A stretch of 64,000 nt of DNA from positions 310,001 through 374,000 of the forward strand of contig NZ_MUNR01000012.1 in assembly GCF_002001045.1 (NCBI RefSeq), read 5' to 3'. This stretch comes from Rhodanobacter sp. C01 (GTDB lineage Bacteria > Pseudomonadota > Gammaproteobacteria > Xanthomonadales > Rhodanobacteraceae). Both the position numbers and the translations under genes were made by a program. Below, piece after piece: positions 9,143-21,011 of this stretch. How positions within the stretch are numbered: the first letter of the stretch is position 1; each line of letters opens with the position of its first letter. The notes under the pieces are model-generated. The model searched no databases and had not been told where the DNA came from. It was given only the letters and a program-made list of their open reading frames with translations.

Positions 9143-9174
9143 AAAAAAGAGCCCCTGTCAGGGACTCTTTTTTA
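9143..9174. terminator. bidirectional intrinsic terminator
   Basis: Near-perfect hairpin AAAAAAGAG-CCC(C)TG / CAGGG-A-CTCTTTTTT with one mismatch, giving T-runs on both strands. It separates the plus-strand nuclease gene from minus-strand purA. Confidence 0.85.
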
Positions 9175-9198
9175 TCTGTTGCTTCGGTATCTTGCCAA

Positions 9199-10533
<1,335 letters not shown>

Positions 10534-10545
10534 TCAAATATTTAG

Positions 10546-10575
10546 ATGTCATTCCGGCGTCGGCCGGAATGACAT
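10546..10575. repeat. REP-like hairpin, GTCATTCC family
   Basis: Perfect 13-bp stem (arms 10546-10558 and 10563-10575) around a four-base loop, with core GTCATTCCGGC/GCCGGAATGAC. It sits between hflC and purA. A second member with the same GTCATTCC ends lies at 32516-32547. Confidence 0.75.
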
Positions 10576-10608
10576 GTGGTCCGGAATAACGTGCCGAAAT
10601 CCGCCGGC

Positions 10609-11484
10609 TCAGCGCTTGCCCGATGCCGCCGGGTTACTGAAGTAGCGCATGAATTCCGAATCGGGTTTCAGGATCAGCACGCCCTTGCCATCCTCGAACG
10701 ACGTCTTGTACGCCTGCAGGCTGCGGTAGAACGCAAAGAACTCCGGATCCTGGTTGTAGGCCTCGGCATAGATCTGCGCCGCCTGCGCATCGCCTTCGCC
10801 ACGCACCTTGGCTGCGTCGCGCTGGGCATCGGCGCGCAGCACCTGGCCCTGGCGGTCGGCATCGGCCTGGATCGTCTCGGCCGATTCCTGGCCGGTGAAG
10901 CGCAATTCGTTGGCCAGTTGCAGGCGCTCGGCGCGCATGCGCTTGTAGACCGATTCGCTGACCTCGTTGGGCAGGTCGATGCGCTTGATGCGCACGTCGA
11001 CCACGGCGATGCCGAGGTTCTTGCGCGCCGAGACGTCAGTCTGCTGGCGCACGCGCTCGGTGATGTCCTTGCGGCCGCCGGAGATCAGGTCAGGCAAGGT
11101 GCGCGCGTTGAACTCGAAACGCAGTGCATCCTTGACGATCGGGGTCAGCCGCTGCGCCGCCATCAACTGGTCGCCGCCGGTGGCGCGGTAGTAGGCAGCG
11201 TTGTCGGCGACGCGCCATTTCACGTAGAAGTCGACGTTGACGCTCTTCTTCTCGGAGGTGAAATAACGCTCGGGCGGCGCATCCAGCGAGAGGATGCGCT
11301 TGTCGAAATCCATCACCTGCTGGATCACCGGCAGCTTGAAGTGCAGCCCCGGCTGGTAGTCGGTATGCACGATGCGGCCGAACTGCAGCAACAGCGCGCT
11401 GTGCCCTTCGCTGACCACGAACATGCTGTTGAGGCCGAGCAGGATGACGATGGCCGCGATGATGGCGGCGGTGAGCTTCATCAT
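10609..11484 (-). CDS. hflC: HflC, SPFH-domain modulator of FtsH
   Basis: Partner of HflK in the large periplasmic cage that surrounds and restrains the membrane AAA protease FtsH. About 291 residues: an N-terminal membrane anchor (AAIIAAIVILLGLNSMFVV), an SPFH/band-7 domain (about 25-190), then a long Ala/Glu/Arg-rich coiled coil (AQRDAAKVRGEGDAQAAQIYAEAYNQDPEFFAFYRSL) that is diagnostic of HflC. The start codon overlaps the hflK stop (tandem ATGATG over TGA), so translation is coupled. The longer open frame to 11670 lies inside hflK and is not used. Normal length, no anomalies. Confidence 0.95.
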   Translation of the reverse strand: MMKLTAAIIAAIVILLGLNSMFVVSEGHSALLLQFGRIVHTDYQPGLHFKLPVIQQVMDFDKRILSLDAPPERYFTSEKKSVNVDFYVKWRVADNAAYYRATGGDQLMAAQRLTPIVKDALRFEFNARTLPDLISGGRKDITERVRQQTDVSARKNLGIAVVDVRIKRIDLPNEVSESVYKRMRAERLQLANELRFTGQESAETIQADADRQGQVLRADAQRDAAKVRGEGDAQAAQIYAEAYNQDPEFFAFYRSLQAYKTSFEDGKGVLILKPDSEFMRYFSNPAASGKR

Positions 11485-12551
11485 GGCTGGGTCCCCTTGT
11501 CGGCCGCGGTGCTGGCCGGCGCCGGCGTGATCGCACCGGCCGTGACCGTGCCGGTTTCCGGCGCTGTCGCGCCGCCCTGCTGGCTTGGCAGGTTGATGAT
11601 GTTGCGGCCGTCGGAGCCGTCGATCACCTTGGGATTGTCGGCCATCACCTTTTCCATGGTTTCCAGCCACAGGCGCTTGCGCGTCACTTCGGGCGCGGCC
11701 TTGTACTGGGTGAGCAGCAGGTTGAAGCGGGCCGTGTCGCCCTGTGCGCGGGCAATCCGCTCGGCCTTGTAGCCGGCCGCCTCGGCGGCGATGCGCGCAG
11801 CGTCGCCACGCGCCACCGGCACCACCTTGCTGGCATAGGCCAGGGCACCGTTCTCGATGCTCTGCTTGTCCTCGCGGGCGTTGTTGACGTCGTCGAAGGC
11901 GTCCTTCACCTCGTTCGGCGGGGACACGTTCTGGAAGCTGACTTCGGTGACGCGCAAGCCGGAGTCGTAGCCGTCCAGCGTCTTCTGCAGAGTCACCTGG
12001 GCCTCGCTGACCAGGCTCGCGCCGGCGGCGGACAGGATCTGGTCCATGTCGCTGCCGCCGATCACCGAGCGCACCGCCGCTTCCGCCGCGGCGCCGATGG
12101 TGCCGTCCGGATCGTTCAGCGAGAACAGGTATTTGCGCGAATCGTCCACCTGATACTGCACGGTGAAGTCGATCGTGATGATGTTCTCGTCCTTGGTCAG
12201 CATCGCCACCTTGTCGGTAACCGAGCGGATGCGGGTGGCCTCGACCTTGGTGACCGATTCGATCGGCTGCGGCAGCTTCAGGTGGAAACCCGGTGCCAGC
12301 GTGCGCGAGTATTCGCCGAAACGCAGCACCACGCCGGTCTGGCGCGCACCAATGATGGTGTAGCAGCTGAGCACCAGGGCAACCGCCAGCAACACCAGCA
12401 CGCCGGTGAGGATGCTGCCGGGACCGTGTCCGAGCTTGCCGAGAAGGGATTTCAGGTTGCCGAGCAGGTCATCCAGTGGCGACTTGCCGGACTGGCGCTT
12501 CCTGCTCCACGGATCGTTCTGCCCGTTCTTGCCGGGTTCATTCCATGCCAC
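11481..12551 (-). CDS. hflK: HflK, SPFH-domain modulator of FtsH
   Basis: A 356-residue inner-membrane protein forming the HflKC complex with HflC, regulating FtsH proteolysis of membrane proteins. The cytoplasmic N-terminus is Gly/Asn/Pro-rich (MAWNEPGKNGQNDPW), typical of HflK, followed by one membrane helix (about 46-66), the SPFH domain and a coiled coil with the ARGDAARIAAEAAGYKAERIARAQGD pattern in its middle. The C-terminal tail is Thr/Ala/Pro-rich. hflC follows with a four-base-scale overlap. hflX lies 176 bp upstream, an interval with no further gene seen. Confidence 0.95.
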   Translation of the reverse strand: MAWNEPGKNGQNDPWSRKRQSGKSPLDDLLGNLKSLLGKLGHGPGSILTGVLVLLAVALVLSCYTIIGARQTGVVLRFGEYSRTLAPGFHLKLPQPIESVTKVEATRIRSVTDKVAMLTKDENIITIDFTVQYQVDDSRKYLFSLNDPDGTIGAAAEAAVRSVIGGSDMDQILSAAGASLVSEAQVTLQKTLDGYDSGLRVTEVSFQNVSPPNEVKDAFDDVNNAREDKQSIENGALAYASKVVPVARGDAARIAAEAAGYKAERIARAQGDTARFNLLLTQYKAAPEVTRKRLWLETMEKVMADNPKVIDGSDGRNIINLPSQQGGATAPETGTVTAGAITPAPASTAADKGTQP

Positions 12552-12727
12552 TGTCAGTCTCCTTGAGGCCGTCGGAGGCCGGCAACCACGGCCGGAACAC
12601 GCGTTGAACCGGGTTACACATGAGATTCAGCCAAAGCTGTCGAGGTTGGTGTGCAGCCCATGGGGGAGCCGCACAAACGCTGGATATTCTAGCAGAGCCG
12701 GATGACATCGTCCGCTGCGCAACAGCC

Positions 12728-14029
12728 CTACTCCGCCGGAGCCAGCAGTTCGCGCAGCAGGAGGGTTTCAGCCGCATTGCCGCCACTGAGCGGTGCGATC
12801 ACGCTGCGCGGCGCGTCGATGCGCAGCTGCCAGCCATGTTCGTCCACGGTTTCGCCGGTGATCGCACCGGCCGCCTTCAGCCGCGCATGCAACCGGCCGG
12901 CTGACAGCGGCAACTGCAAGGCCGACTGTACCCGTTCACCGCCAAGCAATTCGCCCAGCGCCTCGCGCAGCAGATCGAGCCCGATACCGGTGGCGGCGGA
13001 CAGCCAGACGCGCACGGGTTTACCGGCGGCATCGCGGTCGATTCGCGGTTCGGCGCCAGCCAGGTCGATCTTGTTCATGATGTGCAGCTGCGGCACGTCG
13101 CCGGCATCGATCTCTTCCAGCACGTTGTCGACCACGCGGCGCAGGCGCTCGCGCTCCTCGTCGGCCGCATCGCTGACATGCAGCAGCAGGTCGGCATCGC
13201 GCGCCTCGGCCAGAGTGGCGCGGAACGCGGCGACCAGGTCATGCGGCAGCTCGCGGATGAAGCCGACGGTATCGGCCAGAACGGCCGGGCCGCAGCTCAG
13301 GTCCTCCAGCTTGCGTACAGTGGGATCGAGCGTGGCGAACAGCAGGTCGGCGGCAAAGACTTCGCCGGTGGTCAATGCATTGAACAGGGTCGACTTGCCG
13401 GCATTGGTGTAACCGACCAAGGCCACCCGCGGCACGGTGTTGCGCAGCCGCGCGCGACGCTGCTGGCCACGCTGGGTCTGTACCTTCTCCAGCCGCTTGC
13501 TGAGCATCTTGACCCGCTCGGCGAGCAGGCGGCGGTCGGTTTCCAGCTGGGTTTCGCCAGGGCCGCGGTTGCCGATGGCGCCGCCACGCTGGGCGTCCAG
13601 ATGGGTCCAGCCGCGCACCAGCCGGGTGGCCAGGTGCTTGAGCTGGGCGAGTTCCACTTCCAGCTTGCCTTCGTGCGAGCGGGCGCGCTGGGCAAAGATG
13701 TCCAGGATCAGCCCGGCGCGGTCGACGACGCGGATGCCCAGATGCTTCTCGAGGTTGCGCTCCTGCACCGGCGTGAGCACGTGGTCGACCAGCACCAGGT
13801 CGGCCTCCAGCGCACGCGCCGCCTCGGCGACCTCGTCGGCCTTGCCGCTGCCGATGTAATAACGCGGGTTGGGATCCTCGACGCGGGCACTGATGACACC
13901 CAGCACCTCGGCACCGGCGGACTTCACCAGTTCGGCGAACTCCGCTGCGCGGCGCGCCGTATCACCTTCGCCGCGGGAATGCGGCAGAACCAATACGGCG
14001 CGGTCGCCTTTCTTTTGTCTATCGAACAC
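12728..14029 (-). CDS. hflX: ribosome-associated GTPase HflX
   Basis: A 433-residue GTPase that binds the 50S subunit and can split stalled or heat-damaged ribosomes. The N-terminal HflX domain contains the Gly-rich stretch (RGGAIGNRGPGETQLETD). The G domain has P-loop GYTNAGKS, DTVGFI (G3) and NKID (G4). The C-terminal domain is about 80 residues. It lies downstream of hfq (57 bp), in the order conserved in many Gammaproteobacteria. The start ATG gives the expected MFDRQKKGDRAVLV beginning. Confidence 0.96.
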   Translation of the reverse strand: MFDRQKKGDRAVLVLPHSRGEGDTARRAAEFAELVKSAGAEVLGVISARVEDPNPRYYIGSGKADEVAEAARALEADLVLVDHVLTPVQERNLEKHLGIRVVDRAGLILDIFAQRARSHEGKLEVELAQLKHLATRLVRGWTHLDAQRGGAIGNRGPGETQLETDRRLLAERVKMLSKRLEKVQTQRGQQRRARLRNTVPRVALVGYTNAGKSTLFNALTTGEVFAADLLFATLDPTVRKLEDLSCGPAVLADTVGFIRELPHDLVAAFRATLAEARDADLLLHVSDAADEERERLRRVVDNVLEEIDAGDVPQLHIMNKIDLAGAEPRIDRDAAGKPVRVWLSAATGIGLDLLREALGELLGGERVQSALQLPLSAGRLHARLKAAGAITGETVDEHGWQLRIDAPRSVIAPLSGGNAAETLLLRELLAPAE

Positions 14030-14086
14030 GAGTGGGCATGATCCTTCAGGAGCAGACCTACTTCATGCGGGCTGACACCCCGTCAA

Positions 14087-14374
14087 TCAAGCGTCTGCGT
14101 CATTCGAGGCCGGCGTCGGGTCGATGTGGCCTTCATGGCCATCGTGACCGTCATGGCCATTGCCGATACGCACATTGCGGCTGGGCACCACGGTGGAGAT
14201 GGCGTGTTTGTAGACCATCTGGCTGACCTGGTTGCGCAGCAGCACCACGAACTGGTCGAACGACTCCACGGTTCCCTGCAGCTTGATGCCGTTGACCAGA
14301 TAGATGGCCACCGGCACACGCTCGCGCCGCAACGCATTCAGAAACGGATCCTGCAACGATTGTCCCTTGGACAT
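14087..14374 (-). CDS. hfq: RNA chaperone Hfq
   Basis: A 95-residue hexameric Sm-like protein that pairs small RNAs with mRNAs. The Sm1 (about 8-50) and Sm2 ([12 protein letters not shown]) motifs and the proximal-face Q8/F42 region ([30 protein letters not shown]) are intact. After residue about 68 comes an unusual short tail with three GH(D/E) units ([11 protein letters not shown]) and an acidic, Pro-containing end, which could bind metal or alter RNA cycling. The start at 14374 is the canonical [11 protein letters not shown]; the frame extends seven residues upstream without support. A weak hairpin followed by T6 on the minus strand near 14407-14425 may end the miaA transcript. Confidence 0.96.
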   Translation of the reverse strand: MSKGQSLQDPFLNALRRERVPVAIYLVNGIKLQGTVESFDQFVVLLRNQVSQMVYKHAISTVVPSRNVRIGNGHDGHDGHEGHIDPTPASNDADA

Positions 14375-14507
14375 TTCTTGTTCTCCCCTTGCCACGGACA
14401 GGTCCGGGAAAAAACGCCAAAGGCGCCCCGGCCCAACATGACTGGGATGTTAGCCGTTTTCAAATGATTGATGGAAGGGGATTTTTGCGTGCCGGCGGCG
14501 CACTGGA

Positions 14508-15488
14508 TCACGCTGGTGACGGTTTGGCATGCTGCAAACCACCCGATTCGCCCAGGAACAGCTGCACCGCATCCGCTGCACGGGCTGGCAGATCGGGGCG
14601 ATCGGGCTCGAACAGGCGTGCACCGACGTCGCTGCGCAACCAGGTGATCTGCCGCTTGGCCAACTGGCGGGTGGCGAAAATGCTGCGGTCGCGGAACTCA
14701 GCCGGAGTGGAATCGCCGTCCAGGTGCTCCCACGCCTGCCGGTAGCCGACCGCACGGATCGCCGGCAGGTCGGCATGCAGGTCGCCGCGGGCACGCAGGG
14801 CGCGCACTTCGTCGAGAAAGCCTGCCTCCAGCATCGCGTCGAAGCGATGCGCGATGCGTTCGTGCAGGAGGTGGCGATCGGCGGGCAGCAGGGCCAGCTT
14901 GAGTACGCGCCAAGGGAAGTGTGCGTGGTTCCTGCCGAGCTGGAGTTCGGACAACGTGCGGCCGGTCAGCTCGATCACTTCCAGTGCCCGTTGCACTCGT
15001 TGCGCGTCGTTGCAGCCGATCCGTTGCGCGGTAGCCGGGTCGAGCCGTGCCAGCATGGCATGCATCGCGGGCCAGCCCAACCGCCCGGCCTCGTCAGCCA
15101 GTCGTGCCCGCGTCGCGGGATCGGCTTCCGGCAAATCGGAAAGCCCCTGCTGCAGGGCGCGGAAATACAATCCGGTGCCGCCAACCAGCAACGGTACCCT
15201 GCCCCGCGCGCTGATCTGCTGCATTACCGGCACCGCGTCCGTGCGGAAATCCGCTGCCGAATACGGTTGCGACGGATCGCGGATATCGACCAATGCATGC
15301 GGATAACGCGCCAGCGTCGCCGGATCCGGCTTGGCGGTGCCGATATCCATGCCGCGATAGACCAGCGCCGAATCCACGCTGACCAGGTCCAGCGGAAAGC
15401 GCTCGCTCAACGTGCATGCCAGCGCGGTCTTGCCCGAAGCCGTCGGGCCCATCAGGAAAATGGCGAGAGGGCGCTGGTCGACTGACAT
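14508..15488 (-). CDS. miaA: tRNA dimethylallyltransferase MiaA
   Basis: A 326-residue enzyme that adds the dimethylallyl group to N6 of A37 in tRNAs reading UNN codons. The P-loop GPTASGKT is at residues 14-21. The [16 protein letters not shown] segment corresponds to the conserved DS..(I/V)Y.gmdigTaKp motif, followed by [19 protein letters not shown] and [10 protein letters not shown]. The length is normal. It is upstream of hfq in the same direction with 133 bp between them, as in many Gammaproteobacteria, where hfq also has internal promoters. Confidence 0.97.
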   Translation of the reverse strand: MSVDQRPLAIFLMGPTASGKTALACTLSERFPLDLVSVDSALVYRGMDIGTAKPDPATLARYPHALVDIRDPSQPYSAADFRTDAVPVMQQISARGRVPLLVGGTGLYFRALQQGLSDLPEADPATRARLADEAGRLGWPAMHAMLARLDPATAQRIGCNDAQRVQRALEVIELTGRTLSELQLGRNHAHFPWRVLKLALLPADRHLLHERIAHRFDAMLEAGFLDEVRALRARGDLHADLPAIRAVGYRQAWEHLDGDSTPAEFRDRSIFATRQLAKRQITWLRSDVGARLFEPDRPDLPARAADAVQLFLGESGGLQHAKPSPA

Positions 15489-15642
15489 CGCTCCATTGTA
15501 GCGGGCACGTCGGCGTCAACCAGCGCCGCGTGAAATGCGTTTCAGCGAAGCCACATCCGCACTTGCAGCTCCGCCAGCCGAGCAGCGATGCGCAGTTCGA
15601 CGACCATCACGCGATTCCTGCCCACCATCAGAAGCCTCTCTC

Positions 15643-16341
15643 ATGACGTCCACGAAACCGCTCGGTCTGCCACGGGCACTGCTGCTCGCCACGTCTTCAC
15701 TTGCAGTTGCCGGCACGCTCCACGCCGCCGGTTCTGGCCTGCTTGACTACAGCGGTATCTGGCGACTGGACGAGCAACACAGCGACAGCCCGTCCGATAT
15801 CGACGCGCGCCTGCGCCTGGAAAGAAAGCGCGAAGAACCCGTGCAGCAGCCCGCCAGCAGCTCGTCGACCGGCACGCCATCGGCAGGCCAGAAAAGCGGC
15901 CAGCATGGCGGTCATGGTGGCGGCAATGGCATGGGTGGCCACGGCGGCCATGGCGGCGGCCGTGGCCAGTCCAAGACATCGACGAGCGACAACGGGACGG
16001 CACCTCCCGATGCGCCACCACCGCTGCTTGCCGACGATTCGCTGCTGAACGTGCAGCAGGATGCCAAGGGTATCCGGGTAGTGCTTGGCGACAAGGATCA
16101 GCTGGACAGCAGGCTCGACGGCTTTGCCCGGCAGTCGCTCAACGGCAGCGCGATGGTGCAGAGCCAGCTGACCGCCACGGGTCTGCAGATCAGCATGCAG
16201 TTCGATGGTGATGTCCGCCTCCGGCAAGACTGGGTGCAGTCACCCGATGGCCATCATCTGACCGTCACCGAAACGTGGACCACGCCTGCCGTGCAACAGC
16301 CGATCGTGTTCAAGCGCAGCTACGACCGGCTGGATATGTAG
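15643..16341 (+). CDS. secreted His/Gly-rich protein of unknown function
   Basis: A 232-residue exported protein. Residues 1-30 form a signal peptide ending in TLHAAGSG. A low-complexity stretch around residues 85-108 alternates Gly and His with Gln, Asn and Met (GQHGGHGGGNGMGGHGG), suggesting metal binding or a flexible linker. The C-terminal half (about 125-232) looks like a beta-rich domain with a DGDVRLRQDWVQSPDGHHL segment and a YDR end. The start at 15643 is taken from the signal peptide; the longer frame overlaps the miaA promoter region. The stop codon is contributed by the first bases of the downstream REP element. No family is recognised. Confidence 0.68.
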   Translation: MTSTKPLGLPRALLLATSSLAVAGTLHAAGSGLLDYSGIWRLDEQHSDSPSDIDARLRLERKREEPVQQPASSSSTGTPSAGQKSGQHGGHGGGNGMGGHGGHGGGRGQSKTSTSDNGTAPPDAPPPLLADDSLLNVQQDAKGIRVVLGDKDQLDSRLDGFARQSLNGSAMVQSQLTATGLQISMQFDGDVRLRQDWVQSPDGHHLTVTETWTTPAVQQPIVFKRSYDRLDM

Positions 16342-16414
16342 GAGCGGCTTCAGCCGCGATGCTTTCGGGCTTTGTTGGGCTGGATCAGGAGCATCGCGGC
16401 TGAAGCCGTTCCTG
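16338..16414. repeat. REP pair, copy 1 (GGAGCGGCTTCAGCCGCGAT family)
   Basis: Two inverted REP units, GTAGGAGCGGCTTCAGCCGC at the left and the reverse-complement form GCATCGCGGCTGAAGCCG at the right, with about 25 bp between. Each unit also folds on itself (GCGGCTTCAGCCGC). It overlaps the stop codon of the preceding gene by four bases. Related copies lie near 47.6, 50.7 and 58.2 kb. Confidence 0.85.
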
Positions 16415-16429
16415 GAAGCCGCACAAAGC

Positions 16430-16459
16430 AAAGGCCCGCGTCATCGACGCGGGCCTTTG
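16430..16459. terminator. bidirectional intrinsic terminator
   Basis: Stem AAAGGCCCGCGTC/GACGCGGGCCTTT with a short loop, followed by T-rich sequence. It lies between the convergent His/Gly-rich protein gene and the S46 peptidase gene. Confidence 0.85.
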
Positions 16460-16479
16460 TCTTTTCATGGGCTACTGAC

Positions 16480-18642
<2,163 letters not shown>

Positions 18643-18663
18643 TCGTTTTTCCCCTTTGGGTAA

Positions 18664-18707
18664 TCGCATGAATTTGCGACCATAGAATGAAACCGCCGGA
18701 TCGGCAA
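18664..18707 (-). promoter_or_regulatory. promoter with TCGCA-N6-TGCGA dyad, S46 peptidase gene
   Basis: On the minus strand: -35 TTGCCG (18702-18707), 17-bp spacer, -10 TATGGT (18679-18684), then a perfect dyad TCGCA-N6-TGCGA (18664-18679) touching the -10 and ending 21 bp before the start codon. The same arrangement, spacing and flanking bases recur at 20891-20934. The dyad is placed where a repressor would block transcription. Confidence 0.65.
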
Positions 18708-18746
18708 CGCTGCACGGCACATGGCGTCGACATGAGCCAGAAGGGA

Positions 18747-20870
18747 TCATCGACAGGATTTCTTTTCGGACGCATCTGCTGCGGCAGCCGGCGACGGCAA
18801 CGCCAGAAACACGGTGCTCCACAGCTGCGCGGCGTTGGACTCGTCCTCGTGCGCGCCCTCAGCACCGAACGGTTCGATCTGGTAATGCCCGTTGGCGTAC
18901 GACCATGACCACAACTCCGAGGTACGCACTGCATCCGCGGCACAAATGACCCGCCACAGCTTTGCTTGCGCACCGGCCACGCGAGCACGGGTGGTGGCCG
19001 GCAGATCGCTGCGGGCCAGCTGGCGTTGCAGGCCCGCGGCCATCACCGCCTGCTGCCAGGCCCAGACCACGGTGCCGTGATAGGCGTTGTTGCCGAAGCG
19101 CGGCCACACGTCACGATCCGCGTAGGCGGGATTGGCGACCAGCATGCCAATATCCGTCATCAGGCCAGCCGGGAACGGCCGCATCAGGCTGTCGACATCG
19201 CGATCCAGCGCAGCCGCATCCGGCCGACTGAATAGCAGGCGAAAACCCTCGTCTGAATGCATCACCGGCACCGGCTGGCCCTGCGCGTTCAGCGCAATGG
19301 CGGGAAACTCCAATGCAGCGCCGCCCAATGCCGTCAGTGCAGGTGCATCGGCAACACCAACCTGTTTGGCATACGCACGCACTTGCTGTGCGGCACGCTC
19401 ATTCGGCAGGCGCACGGCGAACAGCGCAATGGCTTTTCGCTCCCAGTCATCGGCATGCGTAGCAGCCACTCGCAGGCGCTCGCGCTGATCCGACGTGGTG
19501 TAGCCATCCAGCAGACCGGCATCGAGGAAACTGCCAATCGCGCGCAGCGCTGCCGGCATCCAGACCGCATTCACATCGTAGGGATAGCGGCCGCGACCGA
19601 TGCCCTCGTTGCTGTCGCGCCATTGCCCAACCGGACTGTTTGGCTTGAGCGCGATCAGGTTCGTGTACACCGGCTTGCGCGCAAACGCTTCGCTGCTGGC
19701 AGCGACAAACAGCAGATTGCGTACCAGCGCATCGCCTTGTCGCACGCCCTTCGTGCTGCTGGCCAGGAACGCGGCTGCACCTGTGCGCCCGCGTGCATCC
19801 TCCAGCAGCCATGCCGCGGCGACCGGCGGCAGCATGTAGTCGTCGTCGACCATCACATAGTTGTAGATCGGCTCGGCCGACGAGTTGCCTTGCTCCTTGC
19901 GGTGCCGCAATACCGCGAACTCGCCAATATCCTCCTCATGCGCAACCTCGCCATCGGCCGAGAGTCGCGCCAGCACCGAGGCGATGCCAGCGTCGACGGC
20001 AGCCGGCTGCAACACCGGCATGAGCAGGCGCAGCGACATCAGTGTGTCGCGGCCGAAATAGGTGTCAAAGCGCCAGGAACCGGCGAGGAACTTCTCGCGG
20101 TAGCTGAGGAACTGCAACGCCTGTTGGCTGCGTGCGTCGGTCTGCGCGCGCTTGTTGAGCAGATCAGAAAACGGAGTCAACGGCGTCTCGCCGGTCGACG
20201 CCTCGATGTGCATGCGCAACGCTTCACCAGCGTGGTCCGGGCGCAGCACGATACGGTTTCCATCGCGCTGGAAATGGCCGTTGTCAGCACTCAGCGCGAT
20301 GGCATAGCCCGGTGCGCCGTCCAGTCGATTGCGCTGCCAATGAATGGAACGCCCCGACAGCGTAGGCGTCGCGGCCGTTTCCTGGGGATAGCCCTGGGTC
20401 AGTTGGTAGTCGCGCAACACACGGATGCTGCCCAGGACAGCATCCTTCAGCACCAGCGCGTCGGCGATGACATTGGCGTCGGCGACGATGCCGTTCCAGG
20501 CGTGACCATCCTCCATGCGATGTTCGCCTTTCAATTTCGCCAGCGTCCATCGCACCGGCGCGGCGGTCGGCTCGAACCACACGCCTACACCGCTGTCACC
20601 GGCCGGAAATGCCACCAACACGCGGGGCTTGTTGCCGGAACTGAGCAACAGATGGGCGGCGATGTCGCCATCCTGATAGAACGCGTTCTCGATGTGCCCT
20701 TCGGTGATGCGGAACTGCAGCGGTGGCGTACCCTGATCAGTGGCCACGGCCGGCAACGATGCCGGCATAATCAACAGGGCGAGGGCCAGCAGCGCCGCCG
20801 GGCGACGACGTAGCGACATGACGAAGCGGTGCAGCGGAGCCGTCGTGCGGCCCCTTGTCTTCAAATGCAT
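18747..20870 (-). CDS. secreted six-hairpin glycosidase-like protein
   Basis: A 707-residue exported protein. A signal peptide follows a basic start (RRRPAALLALALLIMPASLPAVA), then a beta-rich N-terminal domain (about 50-260) and an alpha/alpha-barrel-like region beginning around SWRFDTYFGRDTLMSLRLL, which resembles glycogen-debranching/GH63/GH15-type six-hairpin enzymes. Candidate acids lie in the helical part (EEDIGEF, NYVMVDDDY, DVNAVW). The polysaccharide or glycoside substrate cannot be read from the sequence. The start at 20870 follows the promoter; an internal Met at 20819 is an alternative. The frame continues open far upstream over the opposite-strand tdh gene, but that extension is a shadow. 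Confidence 0.72.
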   Translation of the reverse strand: MHLKTRGRTTAPLHRFVMSLRRRPAALLALALLIMPASLPAVATDQGTPPLQFRITEGHIENAFYQDGDIAAHLLLSSGNKPRVLVAFPAGDSGVGVWFEPTAAPVRWTLAKLKGEHRMEDGHAWNGIVADANVIADALVLKDAVLGSIRVLRDYQLTQGYPQETAATPTLSGRSIHWQRNRLDGAPGYAIALSADNGHFQRDGNRIVLRPDHAGEALRMHIEASTGETPLTPFSDLLNKRAQTDARSQQALQFLSYREKFLAGSWRFDTYFGRDTLMSLRLLMPVLQPAAVDAGIASVLARLSADGEVAHEEDIGEFAVLRHRKEQGNSSAEPIYNYVMVDDDYMLPPVAAAWLLEDARGRTGAAAFLASSTKGVRQGDALVRNLLFVAASSEAFARKPVYTNLIALKPNSPVGQWRDSNEGIGRGRYPYDVNAVWMPAALRAIGSFLDAGLLDGYTTSDQRERLRVAATHADDWERKAIALFAVRLPNERAAQQVRAYAKQVGVADAPALTALGGAALEFPAIALNAQGQPVPVMHSDEGFRLLFSRPDAAALDRDVDSLMRPFPAGLMTDIGMLVANPAYADRDVWPRFGNNAYHGTVVWAWQQAVMAAGLQRQLARSDLPATTRARVAGAQAKLWRVICAADAVRTSELWSWSYANGHYQIEPFGAEGAHEDESNAAQLWSTVFLALPSPAAAADASEKKSCR

Positions 20871-20890
20871 TGGCTTGACTCTGTGGGTTA

Positions 20891-20934
20891 TCGCAGAAAT
20901 TTGCGACACTAGAACGAAGCGGCCCGGCCGGCAA
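20891..20934 (-). promoter_or_regulatory. promoter with TCGCA-N6-TGCGA dyad, glycosidase gene
   Basis: On the minus strand: -35 TTGCCG (20929-20934), 17-bp spacer, -10 TAGTGT (20906-20911), dyad TCGCA-N6-TGCGA (20891-20906), start codon 20 bp further. It matches the element at 18664-18707 in sequence, order and spacing, so the peptidase and glycosidase are probably co-regulated. Confidence 0.65.
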
Positions 20935-21011
20935 CGCTGCAGCGCACGAAAGCGGTCTCGCCTGTCGCCTTCTATAATGTGCGTTTCCCCGCCCTCCCCC
21001 ACGGAAATCCC

